Source: Oceanimonas marisflavi (GTDB taxonomy: Bacteria; Pseudomonadota; Gammaproteobacteria; Enterobacterales; Aeromonadaceae). From it: a DNA stretch of 64,000 nucleotides. The stretch lies in the NCBI RefSeq assembly GCF_003049725.1, contig NZ_QAGM01000010.1:62001-126000 (forward strand). The letters run 5' to 3'. The notes under the pieces are model-generated. The model did not search any database. It worked only from the letters and a program-made list of their open reading frames with translations, and was not told the origin of the DNA. Numbering within the stretch: position 1 is the stretch's first letter; the number at the start of each line of letters is the position of its first letter. Below, one piece after another: positions 37,546-46,055 of the stretch. Both the position numbers and the translations under genes were made by a program.

Positions 37546-37905
37546 ATGAAGACGCACAAGCGACTGGATGTCTGGCGTGAATCCATGCTGCTGGTCAAGC
37601 TGACTTATGAGGTATCGGCGTCATTTCCCCGAGCCGAGTTGTTTGGTCTCACGTCCCAGATGCGCAGAGCCGCCATTTCAGTGCCTTCGAACATTGCCGA
37701 AGGTGTGGCCAGAGCGAGTACCCGTGAATACGCTCATTTCCTGAGCATTGCCAGAGGCTCGCTGAATGAGCTCGACACTCAGATGGAGATCGCGTGTATG
37801 CTTGGCCTGCTGCCGGAAACTCATGATGTCTTTCGGCAGTTGGACCACACATTTCGCTTGCTTAACGGGTTGCAGCGCAGCATCAAACGGAAACTCGAGA
37901 CCTGA
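37546..37905 (+). CDS. Four-helix-bundle protein (23S rRNA intervening-sequence protein family)
   Basis: A 119-residue protein of the IVP/TIGR02436 family, first found in intervening sequences of 23S rRNA and related to the Avd accessory protein of diversity-generating retroelements. Typical features are the opening RLDVWRESMLLVKLTYEVS, the central MRRAAISVPSNIAEG and SIARGSLNELDTQMEIA. It would form a basic pentameric bundle that binds nucleic acid (family knowledge). Start ATG 37546 behind GGAGGG. It sits alone inside a 429-bp unit with inverted heptamer-repeat ends, with no rRNA or reverse transcriptase gene nearby. Confidence 0.9.
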   Translation: MKTHKRLDVWRESMLLVKLTYEVSASFPRAELFGLTSQMRRAAISVPSNIAEGVARASTREYAHFLSIARGSLNELDTQMEIACMLGLLPETHDVFRQLDHTFRLLNGLQRSIKRKLET

Positions 37906-37913
37906 CGATGTTA

Positions 37914-37939
37914 CCAGTCCCTAATCCCTGATCCCCAGT
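37914..37939 (-). repeat. Right inverted end of the cassette (heptamer-type)
   Basis: The inverted partner of 37511-37536. Its minus-strand reading has units TGGGGAT, CAGGGAT and TAGGGAC. It lies 13 bp before the stop of the convergent lpxL gene. Confidence 0.75.
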
Positions 37940-37952
37940 CCCTGACTTTAAG

Positions 37953-38879
37953 TCAGTACCGTGACGGCATGCCCTTCTCGGGCAGGGTCTTGAACCGGCG
38001 GTGCAGCCACATGTACTGCTCCGGGGCGTGGCGAATGGCGGCCTCGATTACCTTGTTGCCGGTAATGGCGTCGGTCTCGTCGTCGCCCACCGGAAAGTTC
38101 TCCAGCGGCGCCTGGATCACCAGTCGGTAGCCCTGTTTCTCCCGCAGGGTAAAGCAAGGCAGGGTAACGGTGTTTTTCACTCGCGCCAGGGTGGCGGTGC
38201 CGGTGATGGTGGCGGCCTTGTCGACGGCAAAGAAGGGCACAAACACGCTGGCGTGACGGCCATAGTCGTGATCCGGCGCGTACCAGAGCGCATCGCCGGC
38301 ACGCAGCGCCCGAAGCATGCCCTTGATGTCGAGCCGGTCCACCAGGTACTTGTTGGAGCGGCAGCGGCCGTGCACCTGAGCGTATTCCAGCACCGGATTG
38401 GTGTTGGGCCGGTAGACCCCCACGCCGGGGCGGTACAGGCCAAACTGGCGGGCGTTCAGCTCCAGGGTGAGAAAGTGGGCCGACAGCAGCAGCATGCCCC
38501 GGCCCTTTGCCACCGCAGTGTCTACATGCTCGGTACCGTCCATGGTGGTGAGGGCGCCCATGCGCCAGTGGGGCCAGAACCAGGCCATGCCGGTTTCAAA
38601 AATGGCGCAGCCCACGCTTTCAAAGTTGGCCTTCAGCAGCCGTTCGCGCTCGGATTCTTCCCGCTCCGGCAACGCCAGCTCCAGGTTGCGCCGGGCCACC
38701 TTTACCCTGGATTTAAGCAGCCTCATCGACAGCCGCCCCAGGGCCCGGCCCAGCGCCATCTGGGCACGCCAGGGCAGCAGGGTCACCAGCAGCCAGAGCA
38801 GACCCAGCCCCAGCCAGGCGGGCCAGAAGCGCGGGTGCAGCAGGGCTGCGCGAAAGGAAGGAAGCCGGTGGTCTTGCAT
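37953..38879 (-). CDS. lpxL: Lipid A biosynthesis lauroyl/palmitoleoyl acyltransferase LpxL-type
   Basis: A 308-residue membrane-anchored acyltransferase (E. coli LpxL 306). It adds a secondary acyl chain to Kdo2-lipid IVA on the cytoplasmic face. One N-terminal helix (about 17-38) precedes the catalytic HX4E motif HFLTLE (His135, Glu140). The family blocks GVYRPNTNP, WYAPDHDYG and the terminal QYMWLHRRFKTLPEG-like tail are present. Similarity to LpxL/LpxP is closer than to LpxM; the fatty acid used cannot be read from sequence. Convergent with the IVP cassette, divergent from hldE. Confidence 0.92.
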   Translation of the reverse strand: MQDHRLPSFRAALLHPRFWPAWLGLGLLWLLVTLLPWRAQMALGRALGRLSMRLLKSRVKVARRNLELALPEREESERERLLKANFESVGCAIFETGMAWFWPHWRMGALTTMDGTEHVDTAVAKGRGMLLLSAHFLTLELNARQFGLYRPGVGVYRPNTNPVLEYAQVHGRCRSNKYLVDRLDIKGMLRALRAGDALWYAPDHDYGRHASVFVPFFAVDKAATITGTATLARVKNTVTLPCFTLREKQGYRLVIQAPLENFPVGDDETDAITGNKVIEAAIRHAPEQYMWLHRRFKTLPEKGMPSRY

Positions 38880-38966
38880 GGTTTAACGCCAGTAAAGGTG
38901 AATGGCCGGATTCTAAATAACTCCGGCGGCAATGACCACCCGCACACCCACCGTTGGCTCAGGCTG

Positions 38967-38975
38967 TGATATTAT
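38967..38975 (+). promoter_or_regulatory. Extended -10 promoter for hldE (candidate)
   Basis: TGATATTAT gives TG-n-TATTAT (hexamer 38970-38975), 33 bp before the hldE ATG. No good -35 hexamer at standard spacing. Confidence 0.4.
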
Positions 38976-39008
38976 TTGCCCTTTCCATGTGTCAAAGAGT
39001 CGGAAGCT

Positions 39009-40433
39009 ATGAAGATCAAGTTGCCGGAATTCGATAACGCCAGGGTGCTGGTGGTCGGGGATGTGATGCTGGACCGTTACTGGTCGGGCCCTACCGGACG
39101 CATCTCGCCCGAGGCCCCGGTGCCTGTGGTTAAGGTTGAGCACAATGAAGAACGTCCGGGCGGCGCCGCCAACGTGGCCCTGAACGCCGCCGCCCTGGGC
39201 GCCAGTGCCCGTTTGCTGGGGCTGACCGGCAACGACGGGGCCGCCAATGCTCTGCAGGAACGCATGCAGGCGGTGGGGGTGGACTGCGATTTCGTGCGCC
39301 ACGCCACCCATCCCACCATCACCAAGCTGCGGGTAATGAGCCGCAACCAGCAGTTGCTGCGACTGGATTTTGAAGACGGCTTTGATGCCGAAGACGCCGC
39401 CCCCCTGAGTGCAAAGCACGCCGCCGCCCTGAGCGCGGCCGGTGTGGTGGTGCTGTCCGACTACGCCAAGGGCGCCCTGGCCCGGGTGCAGGAGCTGATC
39501 CAGGCCGCCAATCAGGCCGGTGTGCCTGTGCTGGTTGACCCGAAAGGTACCGAATTTGAGAAATACCGCGGCGCCACCCTGCTCACCCCCAATATGAGCG
39601 AATTTGAAGCCGTGGTGGGCAAGGTGAAAGACGAGCAGGAGCTGGTGGCCCGGGGCCGGGAGCTGGTGGAACGCTTTGAACTGCAGGCGCTGCTGGTGAC
39701 TCGCTCCGAGCACGGCATGACCCTGATCCGCCGGGAAGAAGATGAGTTGCACCTGCCGGCCCGGGCCCACGAGGTGTATGACGTCACCGGTGCCGGCGAT
39801 ACCGTTATCGCTACCCTGGCCACCAGCCTGGCCGCCGGCCTGGCGCTGGAAGAAGCCTGCGCCCTGGCCAACGTGGCTGCCGGCATCGTCGTCGGCAAGC
39901 TGGGTACCTCCACCGTGTCCGCCATCGAGCTGGCCAATGAGCTCTACGGCGGCCCCGAGTCGGGCATGGGCGTGGTGAGCGAGCAGCAGCTAAAATACGT
40001 GGTGGATGCGGCCCGCCGCCGGGGCGAGAAAATCGTGATGACCAACGGCTGTTTCGACATTCTGCACGCCGGCCATGTGTCCTACCTGAACAACGCCCGC
40101 AAGCTGGGTGACCGGCTGATCGTGGCGGTGAACACCGACGAGTCGGTGCGTGCTCTCAAGGGCGAAGGACGGCCGGTGAATACCGTGGATCGGCGCATGG
40201 CGGTGCTGGCGGCGCTGGGCGCGGTAGACTGGGTGGTGCCCTTTGCCGAAGACACGCCCCAGCGGCTGATTGCCGGCGTGCTGCCGGACATTCTGGTCAA
40301 GGGCGGCGACTACCAGCCGGAAGACATTGCCGGCTATGAGGAAGTGACTGCCAACGGCGGCGAGGTGAAAGTACTCAACTTTGAGGACGGTTGCTCCACC
40401 ACCGCCATTATCGAGGCCATTCGCACCCGCTGA
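39009..40433 (+). CDS. hldE: Bifunctional heptose 7-phosphate kinase / heptose 1-phosphate adenylyltransferase
   Basis: A 474-residue HldE (E. coli 477), giving ADP-heptose for the LPS inner core. The N-terminal PfkB-type kinase domain (1-315) has [14 protein letters not shown] and the catalytic VTGAGDTV block. The C-terminal nucleotidyltransferase (about 340-474) has [16 protein letters not shown] with the HxGH motif, and the late CSTTAII. ATG 39009 agrees with the family; the frame opens at 38976. Downstream is a bidirectional terminator shared with the convergent nirD. Both domains are intact. Confidence 0.95.
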   Translation: MKIKLPEFDNARVLVVGDVMLDRYWSGPTGRISPEAPVPVVKVEHNEERPGGAANVALNAAALGASARLLGLTGNDGAANALQERMQAVGVDCDFVRHATHPTITKLRVMSRNQQLLRLDFEDGFDAEDAAPLSAKHAAALSAAGVVVLSDYAKGALARVQELIQAANQAGVPVLVDPKGTEFEKYRGATLLTPNMSEFEAVVGKVKDEQELVARGRELVERFELQALLVTRSEHGMTLIRREEDELHLPARAHEVYDVTGAGDTVIATLATSLAAGLALEEACALANVAAGIVVGKLGTSTVSAIELANELYGGPESGMGVVSEQQLKYVVDAARRRGEKIVMTNGCFDILHAGHVSYLNNARKLGDRLIVAVNTDESVRALKGEGRPVNTVDRRMAVLAALGAVDWVVPFAEDTPQRLIAGVLPDILVKGGDYQPEDIAGYEEVTANGGEVKVLNFEDGCSTTAIIEAIRTR

Positions 40434-40450
40434 GGGGTGTTGGCACAAAA

Positions 40451-40470
40451 ACGGGGCCTGTCGGCCCCGT
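40451..40470. terminator. Bidirectional terminator between hldE and nirD
   Basis: ACGGGGCC (40451-40458), loop TGTC, GGCCCCGT (40463-40470). Minus-strand read-out continues TTTTTGTG; plus-strand read-out TGTTTATT. It ends nirBD and hldE. Confidence 0.85.
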
Positions 40471-40473
40471 TGT

Positions 40474-40809
40474 TTATTCCTTCAGGCTGGCTGCCTCCAG
40501 CCACAGCTGATCCTGCTGGGTGATCAGCGGCCATACCCGCACCTTGACGTCTTCCTGCTCCAGGCAGCGGCCGTCTTTCAGGGAATAGTGATGCTTGTAC
40601 AGGGGCGAGGCCACACAGGGCTCGCCCTTGAGGTCGCCCACTATGCCCCGGGCCAGTACCTGAGCACGGCCGATGGGATCCCAGTTGTCGAGGGCGAAAA
40701 AGCCGAGCCCGGGCAGATTGAACAGGGCCAGCTGCCGGCCCGCCACCAGGGCAGCCCTGCCGCTGTGTTCGGGAATGTCGGCGACGTGGCAAAGACGAAC
40801 AAGACTCAT
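40474..40809 (-). CDS. nirD: Nitrite reductase (NADH) small subunit NirD
   Basis: A 111-residue Rieske-fold protein (E. coli NirD 108). It lacks the usual Cys-x-His ligand pairs, having CVASPLYKHHYSLKDGRCLE, so it has the Rieske fold without the cluster, as is normal for enterobacterial NirD. With NirB it makes the cytosolic NADH-dependent siroheme nitrite reductase, which reduces nitrite to ammonium. Its ATG overlaps the nirB stop by 4 bp, showing coupling. It is intact although nirB appears damaged. Confidence 0.92.
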   Translation of the reverse strand: MSLVRLCHVADIPEHSGRAALVAGRQLALFNLPGLGFFALDNWDPIGRAQVLARGIVGDLKGEPCVASPLYKHHYSLKDGRCLEQEDVKVRVWPLITQQDQLWLEAASLKE

Positions 40810-43209
40810 GATACCTCCTTGATTTCAATGGTGTCGGCCGGGCGGATCTGGCCGCGTTTGCGCTCGAAAACGATGCTGTGGTCGGCCTCGTCGGTGTTGA
40901 CGAAGCTTCTGAAACGCTTGAGTTTTTCCGGATCTTCCAGGGTAGCTTTCCATTCACACCGGTAGCTGGCGATCACATGGGCCATGCGCCCCTCCAGCTC
41001 GTCGGCCAGGCGCAGGGAATCGTCGATAATGACCTGGCGCAGGTAGTCCAGGCCGCCTTCCAGGCTTTCCATCCATACCGAGGTGCGTTGCAGCCGGTCG
41101 GCGGTGGCCACATAGAACATCAGCAGGCGGTCGATGTAGCGGATCAGGGTATCGGTATCCAGATCGGTGGCGAACAGATCGGCGTGACGCGGGCGCATGC
41201 CGCCGTTGCCGGCGAAATAGAGATTCCAGCCCTTGTCGGTAGCGATCACCCCTACGTCCTTGCTCTGGGCTTCGGCGCACTCCCGGGTGCAGCCGGACAC
41301 CGCGAATTTCAGCTTGTGAGGCGAGCGCAGGCCCTTGTATCTGTGCTCCAGGGCCACCGCCAGATCCAGGGAATCCTGCACGCCATAACGGCACCAGCTG
41401 GAGCCTACGCAGGACTTGACGGTGCGCAGCGACTTGCCATAGGCGTGGCCGGTTTCAAAGCCGGCGTCGATCAGCTCCTGCCAGATCAAGGGCAGCTGCT
41501 CCAGGCGGGCGCCGAACAGGTCGATGCGCTGGCCACCGGTGACCTTGGTGTAGAGATCGTAGCGTTTGGCCACCCGGCCCAGCACGATCAGCTGTTCCGG
41601 GGTGATCTCGCCGCCCGGTACCCGCGGCACCACCGAATAGGTGCCGTTTTTCTGCATATTGGCGAGAAAGGTGTCGTTGGTATCCTGCAGCGGCTGGTGC
41701 TCGGGCGACAGCACGTGCTCGTTCCACAGGGAAGCGAAAATGGAGGCCGCCGCCGGTTTGCAGATATCGCAACCCAGGCCGGTGCCGTGCTGGTGCAGCA
41801 GTTCGTCGAAATGCCTGATGTTGCCCACCTTGATCAGATGAAACAGCTCCTGGCGGCTGTAGCCGAAGTGCTCGCACAGCCCCTTGTCGGCGCTGATGCC
41901 CTGCTCTTCCAGGCTCTGGTTCACCACCTGGGTCAGCAGCCCGGTGCAGCCGGTGGCGCTGGCCGGCAGAGCCGCCTTGGAGGCGCCACCGGAGGCGTCT
42001 TCCGGCACCAGCAGGGCCAGGGGATGGGCCGGCAGCGGCAGGTCGTTGAGGTAGGTCTGCAGCAGGATGTCGTAGTCACCGGTATCGCCCACCAGCACGG
42101 CCCCCAGCAGGCGATCGCCGGCGTCGTTCAGTACCAGCTTCTTGTACAGATCCTTGCTGCGATCCAGCAGCAGTACCTCCTGGCTGCCCGGGGTCTGGCC
42201 ATGGGCGTCGCCGATGGCGCCCACGTCCACCCCCAGCAGCTTGAGCTTGGTGCTCATGTCGGCACCCTGAAAGGCGGCCTCATTGCCCAGCAGCTGGCTG
42301 GCTACGGTGCGGGCCATCTGGTAGCCCGGGGCCACCAGGCCAAACAGCCTGCCCTGCCACAGGGCGCATTCACCGATGGCGTAGATGTCGGCATCCGAGG
42401 TCCGGCACTGATCGTCTATGCAGATGCCGCCCCGTTCGCCCAGGGTCAGGCCGGCCTCGCGGCCCAGGCTGTCCTGAGGCCGAATGCCGGCGCTGAACAC
42501 CAGCACATCGGCTTCCAGCTGTTCGCCGTCGTCGAATTTGAGGCGATGACTGGCGCTTTCACCGTCAATAATGCACTGGGTGGCCTTGCGGGTGTGTACC
42601 TTGAGCCCCAGCCGCTCGATTTTCTCCTTGAGCAGGTCGCCGCCCCGCTCGTCCAGCTGCACCGGCATCAGCCGGGGGGGCGAACTCCACCACATGGGTT
42701 TCCAGGCCGAGCAGGCGCAGGGCGTTGGCGGCTTCCAGACCGAGCAGGCCGCCGCCGATCACCACGCCGGTGCGGGCCCCCTGGCAGGCGTCCTGAATGG
42801 CGGCCAAATCCTCCAGGGTGCGGTAAACGAAGCAGCGCTGCCGCTCCCGGCCGGGAATGGGGGGCACAAAGGGCACCGAGCCGGTAGCCAGCACCAGGCG
42901 GTCGTAGGCCAGTACGGCGCCGGTGGCGGTAGTCAGGGTGCGGGCGGTGCGGTCGATGGCGGTGACCGCCTCGTTCAGGCGCAGTGTGATGCCGTTGTCG
43001 CCATACCACTCGGTGCCGGCCATCAGCAGCTCATCGGGCGCCTTGCCGCCGAAGACCTCGGACAGGTGCACCCTGTCGTAGGCGGCGTGCTTTTCGGCGC
43101 CGAACACTGTGATGTCGTACCGGTCCGTGCCGTTCTGCTCCACCAGCTGTTGCAGCAGATGGTGTCCTACCATGCCGTTACCAACGACGATCAGTTTCTG
43201 TTTCATCAT
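40806..43209 (-). pseudogene. nirB: Nitrite reductase (NADH) large subunit NirB, frameshifted
   Basis: Frame 1 (43209 to about 42681) encodes the FAD/NAD-binding N-terminus up to THVVEFAP. The rest, from RLMPVQLDERGG to the stop at 40806, is in another frame. The switch lies at a run of seven Gs (42674-42680); six would restore NirB. The siroheme/4Fe-4S region is intact (CVGSSWCRYG, CTRECAEAQSKD). A second anomaly lies near 41945-41970: ALPASA runs straight into TGCTGLLTQVV, whereas E. coli NirB has about 45 residues between them with the CSC and CGGC cysteines of the BFD-like cluster. The corrected length of 800 fits that loss (E. coli 847). The frameshift could be a sequencing error; the deletion is less easily explained so. 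Confidence 0.85.
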
Positions 43210-43308
43210 TGCTATCCTTAAGCCACCCAGGACTTGCTTGCGGGTTGATGTATTCGGCGGCCGTGGTGTGGCCCCATTCCTTGTGCGACTGGCGCGTACA
43301 TGGGTATC

Positions 43309-43324
43309 TACAACATCCGTGCCA
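43309..43324 (-). promoter_or_regulatory. sigma54 promoter of nirB
   Basis: Minus strand TGGCACG-GATG-TTGTA against the sigma54 consensus TGGCACG-N4-TTGCW, with one mismatch. The predicted start is 43298, 89 bp before nirB. Confidence 0.8.
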
Positions 43325-43397
43325 GTTTTTAATTTATTGATAATTCAGCTTTTATTCTTATTCCTCATCAACGCCTGCCCGTTTTAACAGCAGGGGC

Positions 43398-43414
43398 TTC
43401 CCCATCATGATGCA
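43398..43414 (-). promoter_or_regulatory. NtrC-like site upstream of nirB
   Basis: Plus-strand reading TTCCCC-ATCAT-GATGCA against the NtrC consensus TGCACC-N5-GGTGCA (9 of 12). It lies 100-116 bp upstream of the predicted sigma54 start, the same offset as at nrtA and nasA. Confidence 0.5.
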
Positions 43415-43431
43415 AATGTCGCCGCACCGGC

Positions 43432-44193
43432 TCAGGCCACGGCGAGGGCCTCCAGGGTCGCGGTGAGCCCGGCGCGAAGCGCCACCACTTCACCCATGAT
43501 CATCAATACCGGGCCGCTCGGGGTGAGACCGGCGGCGGTGGCCGAGAGCCGGCCCAGCTCCGTGGTGGTGATGTGCTGGGCGGCGGTGGTTCCGGATTCA
43601 ATCAGTGCCACCGGCAGCGAGGCCGGGCAGTCTGCGGCCAGCAGCTGCTGCTGAATGACGGCGGCCTGCTCCAGCCCCATGTAAAACACCAGGGTCTGGC
43701 CGGCCCGGGCCAGGGCGGACCAGCCTTGAAATTCGCCACCCCGCTGCAGATGACCGGTTACCAGGGTCACGGCCCGGGCCACGCCCCTGTGGGTCAGGGG
43801 CACCAGGGCCGAGGCGGCGCAGCCCAGGGCGGCGGTAATGCCGGGCACCACGGTAAAGGGAATGTCGTGCCGGCGCAGGACAAGCGCCTCTTCGCCGCCG
43901 CGTCCGAAAATAAAGGGATCGCCGCCCTTCAGCCGCACCACCCGGTTGCCGGCCCGGGCCAGGCGCACCAGCAGGGCGCAGATGTCTTCCTGGCGGGCGC
44001 TGGTGCGGCCGCAGCGTTTACCCATTTCAATGCGTTTGATTCCGGCCGGGATCAGCGCCAGTATGTCGGGGCTGACCAGGCTGTCGTAGACCACCACATC
44101 GGCCTGCTCGATGGCGCGCAGGGCCTTTAGGGTCAGCAGCTCGGGGTCGCCGGGGCCGGCGCCCACCAGGGAGACGTGCATGGGGGTTGTCAT
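43432..44193 (-). CDS. cobA: Uroporphyrinogen-III C-methyltransferase
   Basis: A 253-residue SUMT. It methylates uroporphyrinogen III twice with SAM to precorrin-2, on the way to siroheme, the cofactor of NirB. It shows the SAM loop VGAGPGDPELLTLKA, VVRLKGGDPFIFGRGGEE, PGITAALGCAA and the late GPVLMIMGEV. It is a stand-alone methyltransferase without the CysG oxidase/ferrochelatase domain. ATG 44193 follows GGGAGG; the in-frame start at 44292 adds 33 unlike residues. Fourth gene of nrtABC-cobA, 46 bp after nrtC. It fits siroheme supply for nitrite reductase. Confidence 0.93.
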   Translation of the reverse strand: MTTPMHVSLVGAGPGDPELLTLKALRAIEQADVVVYDSLVSPDILALIPAGIKRIEMGKRCGRTSARQEDICALLVRLARAGNRVVRLKGGDPFIFGRGGEEALVLRRHDIPFTVVPGITAALGCAASALVPLTHRGVARAVTLVTGHLQRGGEFQGWSALARAGQTLVFYMGLEQAAVIQQQLLAADCPASLPVALIESGTTAAQHITTTELGRLSATAAGLTPSGPVLMIMGEVVALRAGLTATLEALAVA

Positions 44194-44239
44194 GGTTTCC
44201 TCCCGGGGGCCTGTCCGGCCCCCTCTGGTAATATGGGGA

Positions 44240-45055
44240 TCAGGCCACTCTGGCCTTTTTATCCAGGGGGCTGACCTTGTGGTGACCTTCATAGAGGAAG
44301 CTCAGCACGCGCCGGCGCAGCTGGTGATAATGGGCATCGTCGCTGAGGGCCACCCGGTTGCGCGGCCGTGCCAGGCTGATGGGCAGGATCTCGCCAATGG
44401 TGGCGGACGGGCCATTGGTCATCATCACGATGCGGTCCGACAGCAACACGGCCTCGTCCACGTCGTGGGTGATCATGATGACGGTGTTGCCAAGCTCGGC
44501 CTGAATCTCCATCAGCGAGTCCTGCAGGTGGGCCCGGGTGAGGGCGTCGAGGGCGCCAAAGGGCTCGTCCATCAGCAGCACCTTGGGATCCACCGACAGC
44601 GCCCGGGCGATGCCCACCCGCTGCTTCATGCCCCCGGAGATTTCGCCGGGCAACTTGTGAGCGGCGTGCCCCATGTGCACCAGTTCCAGAAAGTGCCGCA
44701 CCCGCTCCCGGCGCTCCGCCTTGTCCTGGCGGGGAAAGGTATTGTCTACCGCCAGGGCGATGTTTTGCTCTACCGTCAGCCAGGGCAGCAGGGCGTGGTT
44801 CTGGAACACCACGGCTCGCTCCGGGCCGGGGCCGTCTACTTCCCGCCCATCCAGGATCACGCCGCCGCTGCTGGGTTCATGCAGCCCGGCCACCAGGTTG
44901 AGCACCGTGCTCTTGCCGCAGCCGGAGTGGCCGATGAGCGACACAAACTCGCCCTTTTTCAGCCGCAGGTTGACGTTTTTCAGGGCCTCGAATTCTCCCT
45001 TGTCGGTGCGAAAACGCATGTCGACACCGCTCAGTTCCAGGTAATGTTTGCTCAT
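44240..45055 (-). CDS. nrtC: Nitrate/nitrite ABC transporter ATP-binding protein
   Basis: A 271-residue ABC ATPase of the nitrate/sulfonate/bicarbonate class. Walker A GHSGCGKST, signature SGGMKQR, Walker B VLLMDEPFGALD and switch histidine in MITHDVDEA are complete. The cyanobacterial NrtC C-terminal sensor domain is absent, so it is equivalent to NasD of Klebsiella. It powers nitrate uptake through the NrtB permease. It begins 11 bp after nrtB with a GAGGAGCG ribosome site and is followed by cobA. No motif is missing. Confidence 0.92.
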   Translation of the reverse strand: MSKHYLELSGVDMRFRTDKGEFEALKNVNLRLKKGEFVSLIGHSGCGKSTVLNLVAGLHEPSSGGVILDGREVDGPGPERAVVFQNHALLPWLTVEQNIALAVDNTFPRQDKAERRERVRHFLELVHMGHAAHKLPGEISGGMKQRVGIARALSVDPKVLLMDEPFGALDALTRAHLQDSLMEIQAELGNTVIMITHDVDEAVLLSDRIVMMTNGPSATIGEILPISLARPRNRVALSDDAHYHQLRRRVLSFLYEGHHKVSPLDKKARVA

Positions 45056-45066
45056 GATTGCGCTCC

Positions 45067-46038
45067 TCAGCGGTGGTTGCTGTTTTTGTCCCAGGACAGG
45101 CGTTGCTGCAGACCCAGCATCAGGCGGTCAAGCAGGTAGCCAATCAGGCCGATGACCACCACCGCCACCATGATGCGCGCCATGGAGTCGCTGCTGCCGT
45201 TCTGGAATTCATCCCACACGAATTTGCCCAGGCCCGGGTTCTGGGCCAGCATTTCGGCGGCGATCAGCACCATCCAGGCCACCCCCAGGGACAGCCGCAG
45301 GCCGGTGAAGATCATGGGAATGGCGCTCGGCAGCACGATTTTGCGCACATGGGTCAGGTTGCCCAGACGCAGCATTTTGCTGACGTTGTTCAGGTCCTGG
45401 TCCAGATTGGCCACGCCCACGGCGGTATTGATCAGGGTGGGCCACAGGCAGCACAGGGTGACGGTGAACAGCGAGATCAGAAACGATTTGGACACCAGCG
45501 GATCCGGGCTCACATAGAGTGCGCTCACCACTATGGTCACCAGCGGCAGCCAGGCCAGGGGCGATACCGGCTTGAGCAGCTGTACCAGCGGGTTGATTGC
45601 CTGGTGCAGGGTTTTGTTCAGGCCCAGGGCAATGCCTGCCGGAATGGCGATGGCGGTGGCCAGCAGAAAGCCGGCGGCCACGGTTTTCAGGCTGGTCACA
45701 ATCTGGTCAAGAAAGGTGGGGCGACCGTTGAAGGTGCGAATGCGCACCTCGGCCTCGGGGTCTTTTGCCAGCAGGGCCTGATTGCGGTCGTGCTGGCGCT
45801 GATAGAACCCCTGCTCCCGTTCCCGTTCCTTTTGGTGCTCCTGCACCAGGTTCGCCACTTGCTGGCCGGTTTCTACCGGGCCGGGCAGGGTGCCGAGGGA
45901 GGTTTGTACCTGGCCCGCCAGCAGGTGCCACAGCAGCAGAAACACGCCGAGGCCAAGAATGGGGGTGAGGGCGGTTGACCAGCTTCGGGGCGAGGTCAGC
46001 CGTGACCAGTGGGTCAGTGAAATTACCTTGATGCTCAT
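45067..46038 (-). CDS. nrtB: Nitrate ABC transporter permease
   Basis: A 323-residue inner-membrane permease of the NrtB/SsuC class. The first helix is near 23-43. A hydrophilic region follows (about 60-110, with EHQKEREREQGFYQRQHDRN), then five helices. The EAA-type loop for the ATPase is GNLTHVRKIVLPSAIPMIF. The charged periplasmic insert near 75-100 is typical of the longer nitrate permeases. It pairs with nrtA (17-bp gap) and nrtC. ATG 46038 is preceded by GAGGAGAG. Confidence 0.92.
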   Translation of the reverse strand: MSIKVISLTHWSRLTSPRSWSTALTPILGLGVFLLLWHLLAGQVQTSLGTLPGPVETGQQVANLVQEHQKEREREQGFYQRQHDRNQALLAKDPEAEVRIRTFNGRPTFLDQIVTSLKTVAAGFLLATAIAIPAGIALGLNKTLHQAINPLVQLLKPVSPLAWLPLVTIVVSALYVSPDPLVSKSFLISLFTVTLCCLWPTLINTAVGVANLDQDLNNVSKMLRLGNLTHVRKIVLPSAIPMIFTGLRLSLGVAWMVLIAAEMLAQNPGLGKFVWDEFQNGSSDSMARIMVAVVVIGLIGYLLDRLMLGLQQRLSWDKNSNHR

Positions 46039-46055
46039 CTTGCTCTCCTCGTCGC

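Larger units (their letters stand above)
37511..37939 (+). mobile_element. Small cassette with 26-bp inverted ends carrying a four-helix-bundle gene
   Basis: The left end (37511-37536) and the reverse complement of the right end (37914-37939) agree at 21 of 26 positions by my alignment. Both consist of 7-nt AGGGA-type units and end in AGGGACTGG. Together they bound a 429-bp unit holding only the intervening-sequence-protein gene, inserted between glnE and lpxL. No transposase is present, so movement would need trans factors. Mobility is inference from structure. Confidence 0.6.
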
